DNA of 64,000 nucleotides from Micromonospora sp. R77 (GCF_022747945.1 NZ_JALDST010000001.1:4650001-4714000), one strand, 5' to 3'; shown: positions 9,027-18,188, counted from the first letter of the stretch. Notes: generated by a model from the sequence alone, not told the origin. Numbers and translations: made by a program.

Positions 9027-9054
9027 AAGCTACCGCTTGGCGCGGCGCTGTCAA
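9027..9054 (-). promoter_or_regulatory. Sigma70-type promoter of the sugar ABC/alpha-galactosidase operon
   Basis: Read on the minus strand: TTGACA (9054-9049), 16 bases, TAGCTT (9032-9027). The transcript would start near 9020, leaving a leader of about 120 nt before the binding-protein ATG. Confidence 0.65.
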
Positions 9055-9108
9055 GAGGGGCGGCGGGCACTGATAACCCAGTCGTGACAAGGCCGAGACC
9101 AGGTAAAC

Positions 9109-9143
9109 GTTGGAAATTTTGTCGATGTTGGAAAGTGTTGACT
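9109..9143 (+). promoter_or_regulatory. Direct repeats and -35 in front of the beta-galactosidase gene
   Basis: GTTGGAAA occurs at 9109-9116 and again at 9127-9134, 18 bp apart. TTGACT follows at 9138-9143, and the ATG is at 9175 with no visible Shine-Dalgarno. The pair may be an operator for the DeoR-type regulator encoded at 11216, and the mRNA may be nearly leaderless. Both are inference. Confidence 0.45.
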
Positions 9144-9174
9144 TGAGTGGTCCCGGGGGGCACGCTCTGCACTC

Positions 9175-11178
9175 ATGCGGAACTGGCAGGGCGACGGCAT
9201 CTGGTACGGCGCCGACTACAACCCGGAACAGTGGCCCGAGGAGGTCTGGGCCGAGGACGTCGCGCTGATGCGCGAGGCCGGCGTCAACCTGGTCTCCGTC
9301 GGCATCTTCTCCTGGGCCCTGCTGGAGCCGTCCCCCGGCACGTACGAGTTCGGCTGGCTCGACCGGGCGCTCGACGTGCTGCACGACGGCGGCGTCCGGG
9401 TCGACCTGGCCACCGCCACCGCCAGCCCGCCGCCGTGGCTGGCCCACCGCCACCCCGAGACGCTGCCCCGCCGCGCCGACGGCGCGATCCTCTGGCCCGG
9501 CGGGCGGCAGGCGTACTGCCCCAGCTCGCCGATCTTCCGGGACCGGTCCCTCGCCCTGGTCGAGGCCGTCGCGGGCCGGTACGCCGACCACCCCGCCGTG
9601 GTCATGTGGCACGTCTCCAACGAACTGGGCTGCCACAATGTGCACTGCTACTGCGACGTCAGCGCCGAGGCGTTCCGGGGCTGGCTGCGCGAGCGCTACG
9701 GCGACCTGGACACCCTCAACGCCGCCTGGGGCACCGCCTTCTGGAGCCAGCGCTACCACGACTGGGCCGAGGTCAACCCGCCGCGCACCGCGCCGACCTT
9801 CGCCAACCCCACCCAGCAGCTGGACTTCCTGCGCTTCTCCTCGGACGAGCAGCGGGCCCAGCTGCGCGCCGAGCGGGACGTGCTCAAGCGGCTGGTCCGG
9901 CAGCCGGTCACCACGAACTTCATGATCGGCACCGGGATCAAGTACCTCGACTACCACTCCTGGGCGCCCGACGTGGACGTGGTCTCCAACGACCACTACC
10001 TCACCGCCGCCGACCCGCAGCCGCAGGTCAACCTGGCGCTCGCCGCCGACCACACCCGGGGCGTCGCCGGCGGCGACCCGTGGCTGCTGATGGAGCACTC
10101 CACCAGCGCCGTCAACTGGCAGCCGCGCAACGTCGCCAAGACCCCCGGCCAGCTGCGCCGCAACAGCCTCGCCCACGTCGCCCGCGGCGCCGACGGGGTG
10201 CTCTTCTTCCAGTGGCGGGCCTCCCGGGCCGGTGCGGAGAAGTTCCACTCCGCGCTGGTACCGCACGCCGGCCCGGAGACCAAGGTGTTCCGCGAGGTCT
10301 GCCGGCTCGGCGCCGACCTGCAGGCCCTCGCCGAGGTACGCGGCAGCCGGGTCGACGCCGACGTGGCGATCCTCTTCGACTACGAGGCCTGGTGGGGTGC
10401 CGAACTCGACTCCCACCCCAGCGTCGACGTCACCTACGCCGACCGGCTGAACGCGCTGCACGGCGCGCTCTGGCGGGCCGGCGTCACCGCCGACGTGGTG
10501 CACCCGTCGACCGACCTGTCCCGCTACCGGCTCGTCCTGGTGCCCACCCTCTACCTGGTCCGGGACGCCGACGCCGACGCCCTGCGCCGCTTCGTCGAGG
10601 CGGGCGGCACCGCGCTGGTCACCTACTTCAGCGGCATCGTCGATGAGCACGACCACATCCGGCTCGGCGGCTACCCCGGCGCGTTCCGCGAGCTGCTCGG
10701 CCTGCGGACCGAGGAGTTCTTCCCGCTCCGGGCGGGGGAGCGGGTCACCCTCGACGACGGCGCGTGCGCCGACGTGTGGACCGAATGGCTGCACGCCGAG
10801 GGCGCGGAGGTGCTCGCCGCGTACGCCGACGGGCCGTTGCCCGGCGTGCCCGCGCTCACCCGGCACGCCGTCGGTGCCGGCGCCGCCTGGTACGTCGGCA
10901 CCCGGCTCGACGACGCGGCCACCGACCGGTTGGTGACCCGCCTGCTCGCCGAGTCCGGGGTCCGGCCGGCGGCGCCCGCCCCGGCCGGCGTCGAGGTCGT
11001 CCGGCGCCGCGACGGCGAACGGAGCTGGCTCTTCGTCATCAACCACACCGACGCCGAGGCGCGGCTCGCCGTCACCGGCACCGAGCTGCTCGGCGGCGCG
11101 CACTGCGCCGGTGAGCTGGTCGTGCCGGCCGGCGAGGTGGCCGTGGTCCGGGAGGTCCGGTCGGCGACGGCCGCCTGA
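9175..11178 (+). CDS. GH42 beta-galactosidase
   Basis: A 667-residue enzyme of normal GH42 length. The acid/base Glu is in HVSNELGC (E150), and the nucleophile Glu is in LLMEHSTSAVNW (E307). Cys115, Cys153, Cys158 and Cys160 match the zinc cluster known in GH42 enzymes. The C-terminal half holds the trimerisation domain and a small beta domain. No signal peptide, so it is cytoplasmic and would cleave terminal beta-galactosides delivered by the divergent ABC importer. A DeoR regulator follows 37 bp downstream and is probably co-transcribed. Confidence 0.93.
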   Translation: MRNWQGDGIWYGADYNPEQWPEEVWAEDVALMREAGVNLVSVGIFSWALLEPSPGTYEFGWLDRALDVLHDGGVRVDLATATASPPPWLAHRHPETLPRRADGAILWPGGRQAYCPSSPIFRDRSLALVEAVAGRYADHPAVVMWHVSNELGCHNVHCYCDVSAEAFRGWLRERYGDLDTLNAAWGTAFWSQRYHDWAEVNPPRTAPTFANPTQQLDFLRFSSDEQRAQLRAERDVLKRLVRQPVTTNFMIGTGIKYLDYHSWAPDVDVVSNDHYLTAADPQPQVNLALAADHTRGVAGGDPWLLMEHSTSAVNWQPRNVAKTPGQLRRNSLAHVARGADGVLFFQWRASRAGAEKFHSALVPHAGPETKVFREVCRLGADLQALAEVRGSRVDADVAILFDYEAWWGAELDSHPSVDVTYADRLNALHGALWRAGVTADVVHPSTDLSRYRLVLVPTLYLVRDADADALRRFVEAGGTALVTYFSGIVDEHDHIRLGGYPGAFRELLGLRTEEFFPLRAGERVTLDDGACADVWTEWLHAEGAEVLAAYADGPLPGVPALTRHAVGAGAAWYVGTRLDDAATDRLVTRLLAESGVRPAAPAPAGVEVVRRRDGERSWLFVINHTDAEARLAVTGTELLGGAHCAGELVVPAGEVAVVREVRSATAA

Positions 11179-11215
11179 GCCCGCGTAGCCTGCCCGTGCG
11201 CCCGAAGGAGGTTCG

Positions 11216-11992
11216 ATGCTCGCCCAGCAACGGCAGAGCGCCATCCTGGAGCTGATCCGGCAGCGCGGCGGCGTCCGGGTCAGTCACCTGGTGAGCCGCT
11301 TCGGCGTCTCCGACATGACCATCCGGCGGGACCTGGAGGTGCTCGCCGAACGCGGCCTGGTCGACAAGGTCCACGGTGGGGCGACGCTGGCCGGCCCCGG
11401 CTCCGCCGAGGAGCCCGGCTTCGCCGCCAAGTCGGTCCGCCAGCAGACCGAGAAGCGGGCCATCGCCGAGCGGGCCGCCGAGCTGGTCGAACCCGGCATG
11501 GCGGTCGCCCTCTCCGCCGGCACCACCACCGCGGCCCTCGCCGCCCGGCTCGCAGAGGTACGCGGGCTGACCGTCGTCACCAACTCCATCCCGGTCGCCG
11601 ACGCGCTCTACCAGAACCCGCGCGCCGACCAGACCGTCGTGCTGACCGGCGGGATCCGTACGCCCTCGGACGCGCTGACCGGGCCGGTCGCCGAGGCCGC
11701 CATCGCCGCCCTCAACGTCGACCTGCTCTTCCTCGGCGTGCACGGGATGAGTCCCCGGACCGGGTTCACCACCCCGAACCTGCTGGAGGCGGCGGTCAAC
11801 CGGCGGCTGATCGGCGCGGCCCGCCGGCTCGTCGTGCTCGCCGACCACACCAAGTGGGAGACCATCGGCATCGCCACCATCGCCCCGCTGGACGACGCCG
11901 ACGTGCTGATCAGCGACGGGAAGCTGCCCCCGGAGGGCCGCCGCGTCATCGGCGAGCAGGTCGGCGAGCTGATCGTCGTCGACGTCGACTGA
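11216..11992 (+). CDS. DeoR/GlpR-family transcriptional regulator
   Basis: A 258-residue regulator with a GAAGGAGG ribosome site. The winged helix is in the first 60 residues (ILELIRQRGGVRVSHLVSRF, then VSDMTIRRDLEVL). The C-terminal sugar-phosphate sensing domain includes SAGTTTAALAARL and VVLADHTKWE, both typical of DeoR proteins. By position it should control the beta-galactosidase and the divergent importer operon; the inducer would be a phosphorylated sugar. The GTTGGAAA direct repeats are candidate binding sites. Confidence 0.9.
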   Translation: MLAQQRQSAILELIRQRGGVRVSHLVSRFGVSDMTIRRDLEVLAERGLVDKVHGGATLAGPGSAEEPGFAAKSVRQQTEKRAIAERAAELVEPGMAVALSAGTTTAALAARLAEVRGLTVVTNSIPVADALYQNPRADQTVVLTGGIRTPSDALTGPVAEAAIAALNVDLLFLGVHGMSPRTGFTTPNLLEAAVNRRLIGAARRLVVLADHTKWETIGIATIAPLDDADVLISDGKLPPEGRRVIGEQVGELIVVDVD

Positions 11993-11994
11993 CG

Positions 11995-12015
11995 GCCCGG
12001 GTTCCCGCCCCGGGC
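11995..12015 (+). terminator. Short hairpin after the DeoR gene
   Basis: GCCCGGG (11995-12001) and CCCGGGC (12009-12015) form a 7-bp stem with a 7-base loop, two bases after the stop codon. Confidence 0.45.
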
Positions 12016-12074
12016 GGTCCCGTCCTGCGGATCCCGGGATGCCGGTCGGCGGCCACCCGGCTAGCGTCCGACGG

Positions 12075-13376
12075 ATGACCAGCCCGCACCGGACCCGGAT
12101 CCGTCCGCCCCGGGACCGCCCGGCGGGCCGGGCGCGAACCCCGTCGATGGTGGCCCTGGTGCTGCTCACCGGGGTCGGGCCGTTCGCCACCGACACGTAC
12201 GTCGCCGCCCTGCCGGAGCTGCGCGGCTCTCTGCACACCAGCGCGACCGTCGCGCAGCTGACGATGACCGCCTTCATCATCGGCGTCGCCGTCGGTCAGC
12301 TGCTGCTCGGCCCGGTGAGCGACGCCCGGGGGCGGCGCGGCATCGTCATCGCCACCAGCCTCACCTTCGCCGCGCTCTCCGTGGTCTGCGCCCTCGCGCC
12401 CAGCGGCGCGGTCCTCGTCGCGGCCCGGCTCGGCCAGGGCATCGCCGCGGGCAGCGGGGTCGCCGTCGGGCGGGCGATGGTCACCGACACCTGGCGCGGA
12501 CCGCAGGCGGCGGCCCGCTTCGGCACCCTCGCCTCGGTCACCTTCCTCGGCCCGGTGGTCGCCCCGGCGGTCGGTGGCCTGATCCTGCACCAGGGCACCT
12601 GGCGTACGGTCTTCGCCGCGCTGACCCTCTTCGGCGTGGCGATGGTGGTCGCCGTGCTGCTCGGCCTGCCGGAGACCCTGCCGCCGGAGCGCCGCCAGTC
12701 CGCGGGTGCCGCCGGCACGCTGGCCAGGATGGGCGACCTGCTGCGCGACTGGTCCTTCCTGCGGCACGTGGTGGTGCAGTGCCTGGCCACCGCCGGCTTC
12801 TTCACCTACATCGGCGGCTCGTCGTTCGTCCTGCAGACCGTATACGGCGTGAGCCCCGGGACGTACGCGATCATCTTCGCCACCAACGCGGCCGGCATGG
12901 CCGGCGCGAGCCTGTTGTTCCGCCTGTCGGTCGCCCGGGTGGGCGCCGCCCGGCTGCGGGGCGTCGGGGTCCTCGGGTCGACGTCGGCCGCGGTCGGGTT
13001 GCTCGCCGTGGCCCTCGCGGATCCGGCGGCGGGGCTCCCGGTGGCGCTGCCGTGGGCGCTGCTCTCGCTGGTGGTCGCCGGCATGGGCCTGGTCCTGCCG
13101 GCCACCACCGCGCTGGCCCAGGAGGCCGGTCGTCGGGCGGCGGGAGCGGCCGCCGCGTTGCAGGGCGGGTTGAGCTTCCTGGTGGGCGCGCTCGTCACCC
13201 CGCTGACCGGGGTGCTCGGCTATCGCACGCTGCTGCCGATGGCCCTGTCGATGGCCGTGTTCTTCCTGCTCGCCACGGCGCTGCTGCGCCTCTCAGGCAC
13301 TTCACAGGCATCCGGGTTAGGGTCCCCTCAGCAAACGTCCGACGCTCCATCGTGGAGCGCCGTCGAGCGGGAGTGA
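12075..13376 (+). CDS. MFS multidrug exporter, Bcr/CflA (DHA1) family
   Basis: A 433-residue transporter with twelve predicted spans. The start at 12075 places a short basic N-terminus before span 1. MFS motif A is seen as GPVSDARGRRG between spans 2 and 3. GPFATDTYVAALPE at the first span and GQGIAAGSGVAVGRAMVTD at span 4 to 5 are typical of the Bcr/CflA drug-proton antiporter group. The substrate is unknown. The Spo0M-like gene starts 3 bp after its stop, but a TAGGGT -10-like box at 13318 could serve that gene separately. Confidence 0.9.
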   Translation: MTSPHRTRIRPPRDRPAGRARTPSMVALVLLTGVGPFATDTYVAALPELRGSLHTSATVAQLTMTAFIIGVAVGQLLLGPVSDARGRRGIVIATSLTFAALSVVCALAPSGAVLVAARLGQGIAAGSGVAVGRAMVTDTWRGPQAAARFGTLASVTFLGPVVAPAVGGLILHQGTWRTVFAALTLFGVAMVVAVLLGLPETLPPERRQSAGAAGTLARMGDLLRDWSFLRHVVVQCLATAGFFTYIGGSSFVLQTVYGVSPGTYAIIFATNAAGMAGASLLFRLSVARVGAARLRGVGVLGSTSAAVGLLAVALADPAAGLPVALPWALLSLVVAGMGLVLPATTALAQEAGRRAAGAAAALQGGLSFLVGALVTPLTGVLGYRTLLPMALSMAVFFLLATALLRLSGTSQASGLGSPQQTSDAPSWSAVERE

Positions 13377-13379
13377 CCG

Positions 13380-14336
13380 ATGGTCTTCAAGAAGATGCTG
13401 AGTGCGTTCGGCGTGGGCGGCCCCAGCGTCGACACCGTCCTGGCCAACCCCAACACCCGGCCCGGCCTGACCCTCGACGGGCACGTCAACCTGGTCGGCG
13501 GCGACGCCCCGGCCAGCATCGAGCAGATCACCGTCGGCCTGGTCACCCGGGTCGAGATCGAGAGCGGCGACTCCGAGTACGGCGGCATCATGGAGTTCCA
13601 CCGGATGGGCGTGAGCGGCCCGCTGGAACTGGCCCCGAAGCAGCAGCTGTCCATCCCGTTCCGCCTCGCCGTGCCGTGGGAGACCCCGGTCACCGACGTG
13701 TACGGCCAGCGCCTGCACGGCATGACGATGGGGCTGCGGACCGAGCTGGCGGTGGCCCGGGCGGTGGACAAGAGCGACCTGGACCAGGTGGCCGTGCACC
13801 CGCTGCCCATCCACGAGCGCATCCTGGACGCCTTCCAGGCGCTCGGGTTCCGCTTCAAGCACGCCGACCTGGAACGCGGTCACATCCACGGCGTGCAGCA
13901 GACGCTCCCGTTCTATCAGGAGATCGAGTTCTTCGCCGCCCCGCAGTACGCGGGCACGGTCACCGAGGTCGAACTGACCTTCGTGACCAGCCAGCGGGGC
14001 GTCGAGGTGATCCTGGAGTGCGACAAGCGGGGCGGCTTCCTCAGCGCCGGGCACGACGTCATCGGCCGGTACGCCGTACCGCACTCCGACGCCGGGCGGA
14101 CCGACTGGGTCCAGGTGGTCGACGGCTGGCTGCGGGACACCACCTCCCGGTACGGCAGCCTGCGTACCCATGGCTTCGGCGCCCCGCACGGGCACGGGCA
14201 CGGCCGGGGGCCGGGAATGGGCGGCCTGGTCGCTGGCACCGCGCTCGGCGTGGCCGGCGGGCTGGTCGCCGGTGAGCTGATCGAGGATGCCTTCGAGGGT
14301 GACTTCGGGGACGACTTCGGCGGCGACTTCGAATAG
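13380..14336 (+). CDS. Spo0M-family sporulation-control protein
   Basis: A 318-residue protein whose first about 230 residues match the arrestin-like Spo0M fold. It begins MVFKKMLSAFGVGGPSVDTV and contains VNLVGGDAPASIEQITVGLV and FHRMGVSGPLELAP. The C-terminal tail is rich in His/Gly (GHGHGRGPGMGG), then a hydrophobic Gly/Ala stretch and an acidic end (DFGDDFGGDFE), a layout common in actinobacterial members. Spo0M affects sporulation and cell shape in Bacillus; its role in actinomycetes is unclear. It lies 3 bp after the MFS gene. Confidence 0.9.
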   Translation: MVFKKMLSAFGVGGPSVDTVLANPNTRPGLTLDGHVNLVGGDAPASIEQITVGLVTRVEIESGDSEYGGIMEFHRMGVSGPLELAPKQQLSIPFRLAVPWETPVTDVYGQRLHGMTMGLRTELAVARAVDKSDLDQVAVHPLPIHERILDAFQALGFRFKHADLERGHIHGVQQTLPFYQEIEFFAAPQYAGTVTEVELTFVTSQRGVEVILECDKRGGFLSAGHDVIGRYAVPHSDAGRTDWVQVVDGWLRDTTSRYGSLRTHGFGAPHGHGHGRGPGMGGLVAGTALGVAGGLVAGELIEDAFEGDFGDDFGGDFE

Positions 14337-14341
14337 CCACG

Positions 14342-14381
14342 ACGACGGTGGCCCCGGGACGGATCCCGGGGCCACCGTCGT
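14342..14381. terminator. Perfect bidirectional hairpin terminator
   Basis: Perfect 18-bp arms (14342-14359 and 14364-14381) with a 4-base loop sit between the convergent Spo0M-like gene and the small membrane-protein gene. Confidence 0.85.
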
Positions 14382-14398
14382 TCTCAGGTGTCGTTCAC

Positions 14399-14779
14399 TC
14401 AGTGGCGGGCCTTGCGCTCCTCGCCGCTGCGGAAGTTGCTGCCCGCCTTGGCCAGACCACGGCTACCCAGGTAACCGATGGTCAGCAGCGTGATGAAGAA
14501 CCAGGCCTGCGGGGCGCGGAAGATGTCCACCCCGACCGAGTTCTTGCCGACCAGGTAGGACGCCACCAGCACGCCCGCGACGGACGCCACATAGACCCAG
14601 AACTCCGTCGTCGCGAACGACGGCTTGGTCTCCGTGCCGGGTGCGGCGATGGCCTGCTCCCGGTACCCGTCGTGCATCATCGGCATCGGGCGGGTGGGTG
14701 TCTCCTGCATGGCCGCCCGGTTCGAGACGTCCTGCGCCGGGCGGTTCATGGGCCTGGTGGATGCAGCCTGCGTGCTCAT
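14399..14779 (-). CDS. Small two-span membrane protein
   Basis: A 126-residue protein starting MSTQAASTRP, with GAGGAGG eight bases before the ATG at 14779. The first 60 residues are polar. Two hydrophobic spans lie at about 66-84 and 93-112, and the tail is basic (RSGEERKARH). Such proteins are widespread in Micromonosporaceae and Streptomyces, without known function. Confidence 0.8.
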   Translation of the reverse strand: MSTQAASTRPMNRPAQDVSNRAAMQETPTRPMPMMHDGYREQAIAAPGTETKPSFATTEFWVYVASVAGVLVASYLVGKNSVGVDIFRAPQAWFFITLLTIGYLGSRGLAKAGSNFRSGEERKARH

Positions 14780-15153
14780 CTTGTCCTCCTCAGGATGCGA
14801 TGAGTCGTTCCCTGCACTCCCTCGCCCCGCTACCGCGTTTCGGCCACGGCACGGTTCGCGTTCCTGGCGGGGGCACCCTCCGTCTACCCGACCCCCCGGC
14901 GGCCTAACACCCCCTCCCGGCCGAATAGCAGCAGCCCACCGCCGTCCCGTCACCCGGTACGGGCGGCGGCGCTCGGTCTCGGCGGCCAGTGCCGGTGGGG
15001 GACGTCCGTCGGGCCTCCCGGGGCAGCGGTCGGCCGTGCGGAACCGGACAGACGGTCGGTCCAGCGCCGGGAGGGCCCATCGGTCCGGCGGGGTTTGGTG
15101 GGGCGGTCGCCGGGCACGCAGGAAGATCCGCGACGAGCTGCGAGGTGGTTGAC

Positions 15154-15576
15154 GTGCGTGAGGACGACATGCGGCAGGACGCCGCCCGCCGGGCCGAGGA
15201 CCGGGTCGCCGGCGGGGTGTACGGCGAGGGCGCGCTCGACGAGGTCACCGTGCCGCCGACCGACGTGAACCGGGTCATCCAGGACGAGGACCCGGACGAC
15301 CCGGCGCGCGTCCGGATCGACCCGGAGGTGCTGCGCGACGGTGGCCCGACCCGCGGTCAGGGTGCGGTCACCACCACCGGTGGTACCGCCGGACCGGCCA
15401 GCACCCGCCGGGTCGCCCGCCAACCGGAGCGGCACCCCGGCACGGTGGCCCCGACCACCACCGGGGACGCCACCACGGGCGGCATGAGCACACCGGCCGG
15501 CGGCTCCACCAGCGACCAGTCCGCCAGCGGCAGCCAGGTCGGCAACTTCACCGACGAGAGCCCCAACCCCGGCTGA
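15154..15576 (+). CDS. Acidic, low-complexity hypothetical protein
   Basis: A 140-residue protein without membrane spans or Cys. The GTG at 15154 is preferred because GAGGTGG lies six to seven bases upstream; an ATG five codons later is possible. The N-terminal half is charged (REDDMRQDAARRAEDRVAGG, then DEVTVPPTDVNRVIQ). The C-terminal half is Thr/Gly/Ser/Pro rich and probably disordered. I do not recognise a family. A perfect hairpin follows at 15641. The 374 bp upstream (14780-15153) holds no other gene that I can support. Confidence 0.6.
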   Translation: MREDDMRQDAARRAEDRVAGGVYGEGALDEVTVPPTDVNRVIQDEDPDDPARVRIDPEVLRDGGPTRGQGAVTTTGGTAGPASTRRVARQPERHPGTVAPTTTGDATTGGMSTPAGGSTSDQSASGSQVGNFTDESPNPG

Positions 15577-15640
15577 CCCACCCGCACCCGCGCCGGCCCC
15601 GCGCCCGCATCCGTACCCGACAAGATCACGCTCGAACATG

Positions 15641-15676
15641 GAAGTGGTGGCCTCCGAGAACGGAGGCCACCACTTC
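15641..15676 (+). terminator. Perfect hairpin terminator
   Basis: Two 16-base arms (15641-15656 and 15661-15676) are perfectly complementary around AGAA, 65 bp after the stop of the acidic protein gene. Confidence 0.75.
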
Positions 15677-15717
15677 CTGCATCCAGCACGATCTCCGCCC
15701 CGGCACCCCATACCCTC

Positions 15718-15792
15718 GTCGATCATGAAGTTGGGGTGGTTCACGAAAGGCGTGAAGTCGCCGGAATCGGGCGCCACAACTCCATGATCGAC
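15718..15792. repeat. Intergenic inverted repeat with GATCATGAAGTTG core
   Basis: GTCGATCATGAAGTTG (15718-15733) is repeated in inverted form at 15777-15792 with one mismatch, around a 43-base spacer. It lies between convergent genes. I recall similar GATCATG(A/G)AGTTG palindromes scattered in Micromonospora genomes, so this may be one copy of a dispersed family; that needs a genome search. Confidence 0.6.
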
Positions 15793-15847
15793 GGGGGCGG
15801 GCGGGCGGGGGCGGGCGGGGTGGGCGAGGGTGGGCGAGGGGGGAAGG

Positions 15848-18136
15848 TCAGGGGGTGCGGAGGATGCCCAGGCGTTGGGTGGCGCGGGTGAGGGCGACGT
15901 AGAGGTCGCTGTGGCCGCGGGGGGACTCCGCCACGATCCGGTCCGGCTCCACCACGAGGACCGAGTCGAACTCCAGGCCCTTGGCCTGCGAGACGGTCAG
16001 CACCACCACCCGGCTCTCCAGCTCGGGGTTGTCGCCGACCGCCGCCTCGGGCAGTTCCGCGCCGAGCGCCGCGCCCAACTCGGTTACCCGGGCCTCCGGA
16101 ACGATCACCCCGAGCCGGCCGTCGTCCAGCCCGGCCGCCTCCCGGGCCGCCGCGTCGACCAGCTCCGCGGTGAGCCGGTCCGCGTCGACCGTCCGGTCCC
16201 ACGGCGGCACCCCGGATTCGCGTACGGAGCGGGGCGGGCGCAGCGCGGGGTCGATCTCGGCGAGCACCTCGGCGGCGACCGCCATGATCTCGGCGGGGGT
16301 GCGGTAGCTGACGGTCAGCTCCTCCAGCCGCCACCGCCGCGCCACGTACGGCTCCAGTGCGTCCTGCCAGGACGGTGTGCCGGCCAGCGCGCCGGTCTGC
16401 GCCACGTCCCCCACGATCGTCATCGACCGGCTGGGGCAGCGGCGCATCAGCAGTCGCCACGCCATCGGCGACAACTCCTGCGCCTCGTCCACGATGACGT
16501 GCCCGAACGCCCAGCTCCGGTCGGCGGCGGCCCGCTGCGCGGTGGTCAGCCGCTCGGACTCCTCCTGCCGTTCCAACAGCCGGTCGGCGTCGAGCAGGTC
16601 GGTGACGCCGAGGATCTCGCCGCCCTCCGCCTCGTCCTCGACGTCGATCGAGCGGGAGCCGCGGGCGATCTCCAGCACGCCCTCGGCGTACTCCCGCTGC
16701 AGCGACCGGATGCGCTCCCGGCGGGCCGCGGCGGCGCGCTCGTCCTCACCCAGCAGTTCGGCCGCCTCGTCGAGCAGCGGCACGTCGGCGGGGGTCCAGC
16801 CGCCCGGCTGCCGGTGCAGCGCGGCCCGCTCCGCGTCGGTGAGCATCGGCGCGGCGGTGGCGATCCGGTCCGGGTCGGCGAAGAGGTCGGCGAGCAGCCG
16901 CTGCGGGGTGAGCACCGGCCACAGCTCGTCGAGGACGGCCCGTACCTCCGGCTCCTCGCGCAGCTCGCGCCGGATCTCGGCGACGTCGGCCTCGGCGAGC
17001 AGGTTCTCCCCGCCGAGCGGGTCGGCGCCGATCCGCTCGGCGACCTGGGCGGCGAGCGCGTGCACGATCTCGATGTCGAAGAGCGCCCGGGCCAGGTTGT
17101 GCGGCCGGCCGGTGCGCCGGACCCGGTCCCGGGCCGCCCGGACGGTCGCCGGGTCGAGCAGCAGCACCTCCCGCTGCGGCAGTTCGATCTCCAGCGGCTC
17201 GTCCGGCACCCGCTGCCGGTCCTGGACGGCGGCGGCCAGCACCTCGGTCAGCACCGTCCGCCCCTTGAGCGCCGCGGTGGTCGCCGGCTCGGTCCGCCGG
17301 GCGCTGACCCCGGGGAAGAGGTCGCCCTGGGTACGCAGCAGCACGCCGGTCTCGGCCAGCGCCGGCAGCACCTGGGAGATGTAGCGCAGGAAGGTGGCGT
17401 TCGGGCCGACCAGCAGCACGCCGCGGGTGGAGAGCTGCTGGCGGTGGGTGTAGAGCAGGTACGCGGCGCGGTGCAGCGCCACCGCGGTCTTGCCGGTGCC
17501 CGGCCCGCCCTGCACCACCATGACGCCGGGCAGGTCGGCGCGGATGATCCGGTCCTGCTCGGCCTGGATGGTCTCGACGATGTCCCGCATCCGGCCGGTA
17601 CGCCCGGCGTTGAGCGCGGCGAGCAGGGACGCCTCGCCGGTCAGCTCCTCGTGCGCGGTGGGGGAGGCGGCGGCGATGTCCAGCACCTCGTCGTTGAGGC
17701 CGACGACCTTCCGCTCCCGGGTGCGCAGGTGCCGGCGGCGGCGTACGCCCTGCGGGTTGGCGGCGGTGGCGAGGTAGAACGCCCGGGCGGCGGGGGCACG
17801 CCAGTCCATCAGTAGCGGGTCGTAGTCGCCGGTGGTGTCGAAGATGCCGATCCGGCCGATGTAGCGGCGGGCGCCGTCGTCGCCGTCGAGCCGGCCGAAG
17901 CAGAGGCCGTTCTCCACGGCGGCGTACTGCTCCACCTGGTCGGCGTACATCCGGACGGCGGAGTCGCGCTGGGAGCGGGCCTGCTGCGTGCCGCCGGTGG
18001 TCCGCAGTTCCTCGGTGAGCCGGCGGGCGGCCTGCTCGCGCAGGTCGTCCAGCCGGTGGTAGAGCATGGAGACGTAGTCCTGCTCGTGGCCGATCTCGTC
18101 GGCTCCGGGCAGCTCACCGTTGACGTGCGTTGACAA
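15848..18136 (-). CDS. helR: HelR/HelD-type RNA polymerase recycling ATPase (superfamily 1)
   Basis: A 762-residue UvrD-like protein. An N-terminal coiled-coil arm (about 20-75) is followed by a Q motif (ETIQAEQDRIIRA), Walker A GGPGTGKT (210-217), Walker B VIVDEAQELS, and the C-terminal motif VLTVSQAKGLEFDSVLVV. This layout fits actinobacterial HelD/HelR, which frees stalled RNA polymerase and can give rifampicin tolerance. The start is a TTG at 18136 with AGGAG six bases upstream; no ATG fits near the conserved N-terminus. It is monocistronic, and its leader carries a hairpin. Confidence 0.88.
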   Translation of the reverse strand: MSTHVNGELPGADEIGHEQDYVSMLYHRLDDLREQAARRLTEELRTTGGTQQARSQRDSAVRMYADQVEQYAAVENGLCFGRLDGDDGARRYIGRIGIFDTTGDYDPLLMDWRAPAARAFYLATAANPQGVRRRRHLRTRERKVVGLNDEVLDIAAASPTAHEELTGEASLLAALNAGRTGRMRDIVETIQAEQDRIIRADLPGVMVVQGGPGTGKTAVALHRAAYLLYTHRQQLSTRGVLLVGPNATFLRYISQVLPALAETGVLLRTQGDLFPGVSARRTEPATTAALKGRTVLTEVLAAAVQDRQRVPDEPLEIELPQREVLLLDPATVRAARDRVRRTGRPHNLARALFDIEIVHALAAQVAERIGADPLGGENLLAEADVAEIRRELREEPEVRAVLDELWPVLTPQRLLADLFADPDRIATAAPMLTDAERAALHRQPGGWTPADVPLLDEAAELLGEDERAAAARRERIRSLQREYAEGVLEIARGSRSIDVEDEAEGGEILGVTDLLDADRLLERQEESERLTTAQRAAADRSWAFGHVIVDEAQELSPMAWRLLMRRCPSRSMTIVGDVAQTGALAGTPSWQDALEPYVARRWRLEELTVSYRTPAEIMAVAAEVLAEIDPALRPPRSVRESGVPPWDRTVDADRLTAELVDAAAREAAGLDDGRLGVIVPEARVTELGAALGAELPEAAVGDNPELESRVVVLTVSQAKGLEFDSVLVVEPDRIVAESPRGHSDLYVALTRATQRLGILRTP

Positions 18137-18166
18137 GCCGTCTCCTCAGCACTTAGAATCCGTGCA

Positions 18167-18188
18167 GGAATGGCCCGAGGGTCATTCC
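18167..18188. other. Hairpin in the helR leader
   Basis: GGAATGGCCC (18167-18176) pairs with GGGTCATTCC (18179-18188) with one G-T type mismatch. On the plus strand it is followed by TTTTT. On the helR transcript it is a leader hairpin 31 bp before the TTG start, so it could influence helR expression or stop antisense transcription. Confidence 0.4.

Noticed and set aside
8428..11244. Open minus-strand frame of 938 codons across the GH42 gene
   Set aside because: Composition is shadow-like and it covers a divergent promoter region and two real genes on both strands.
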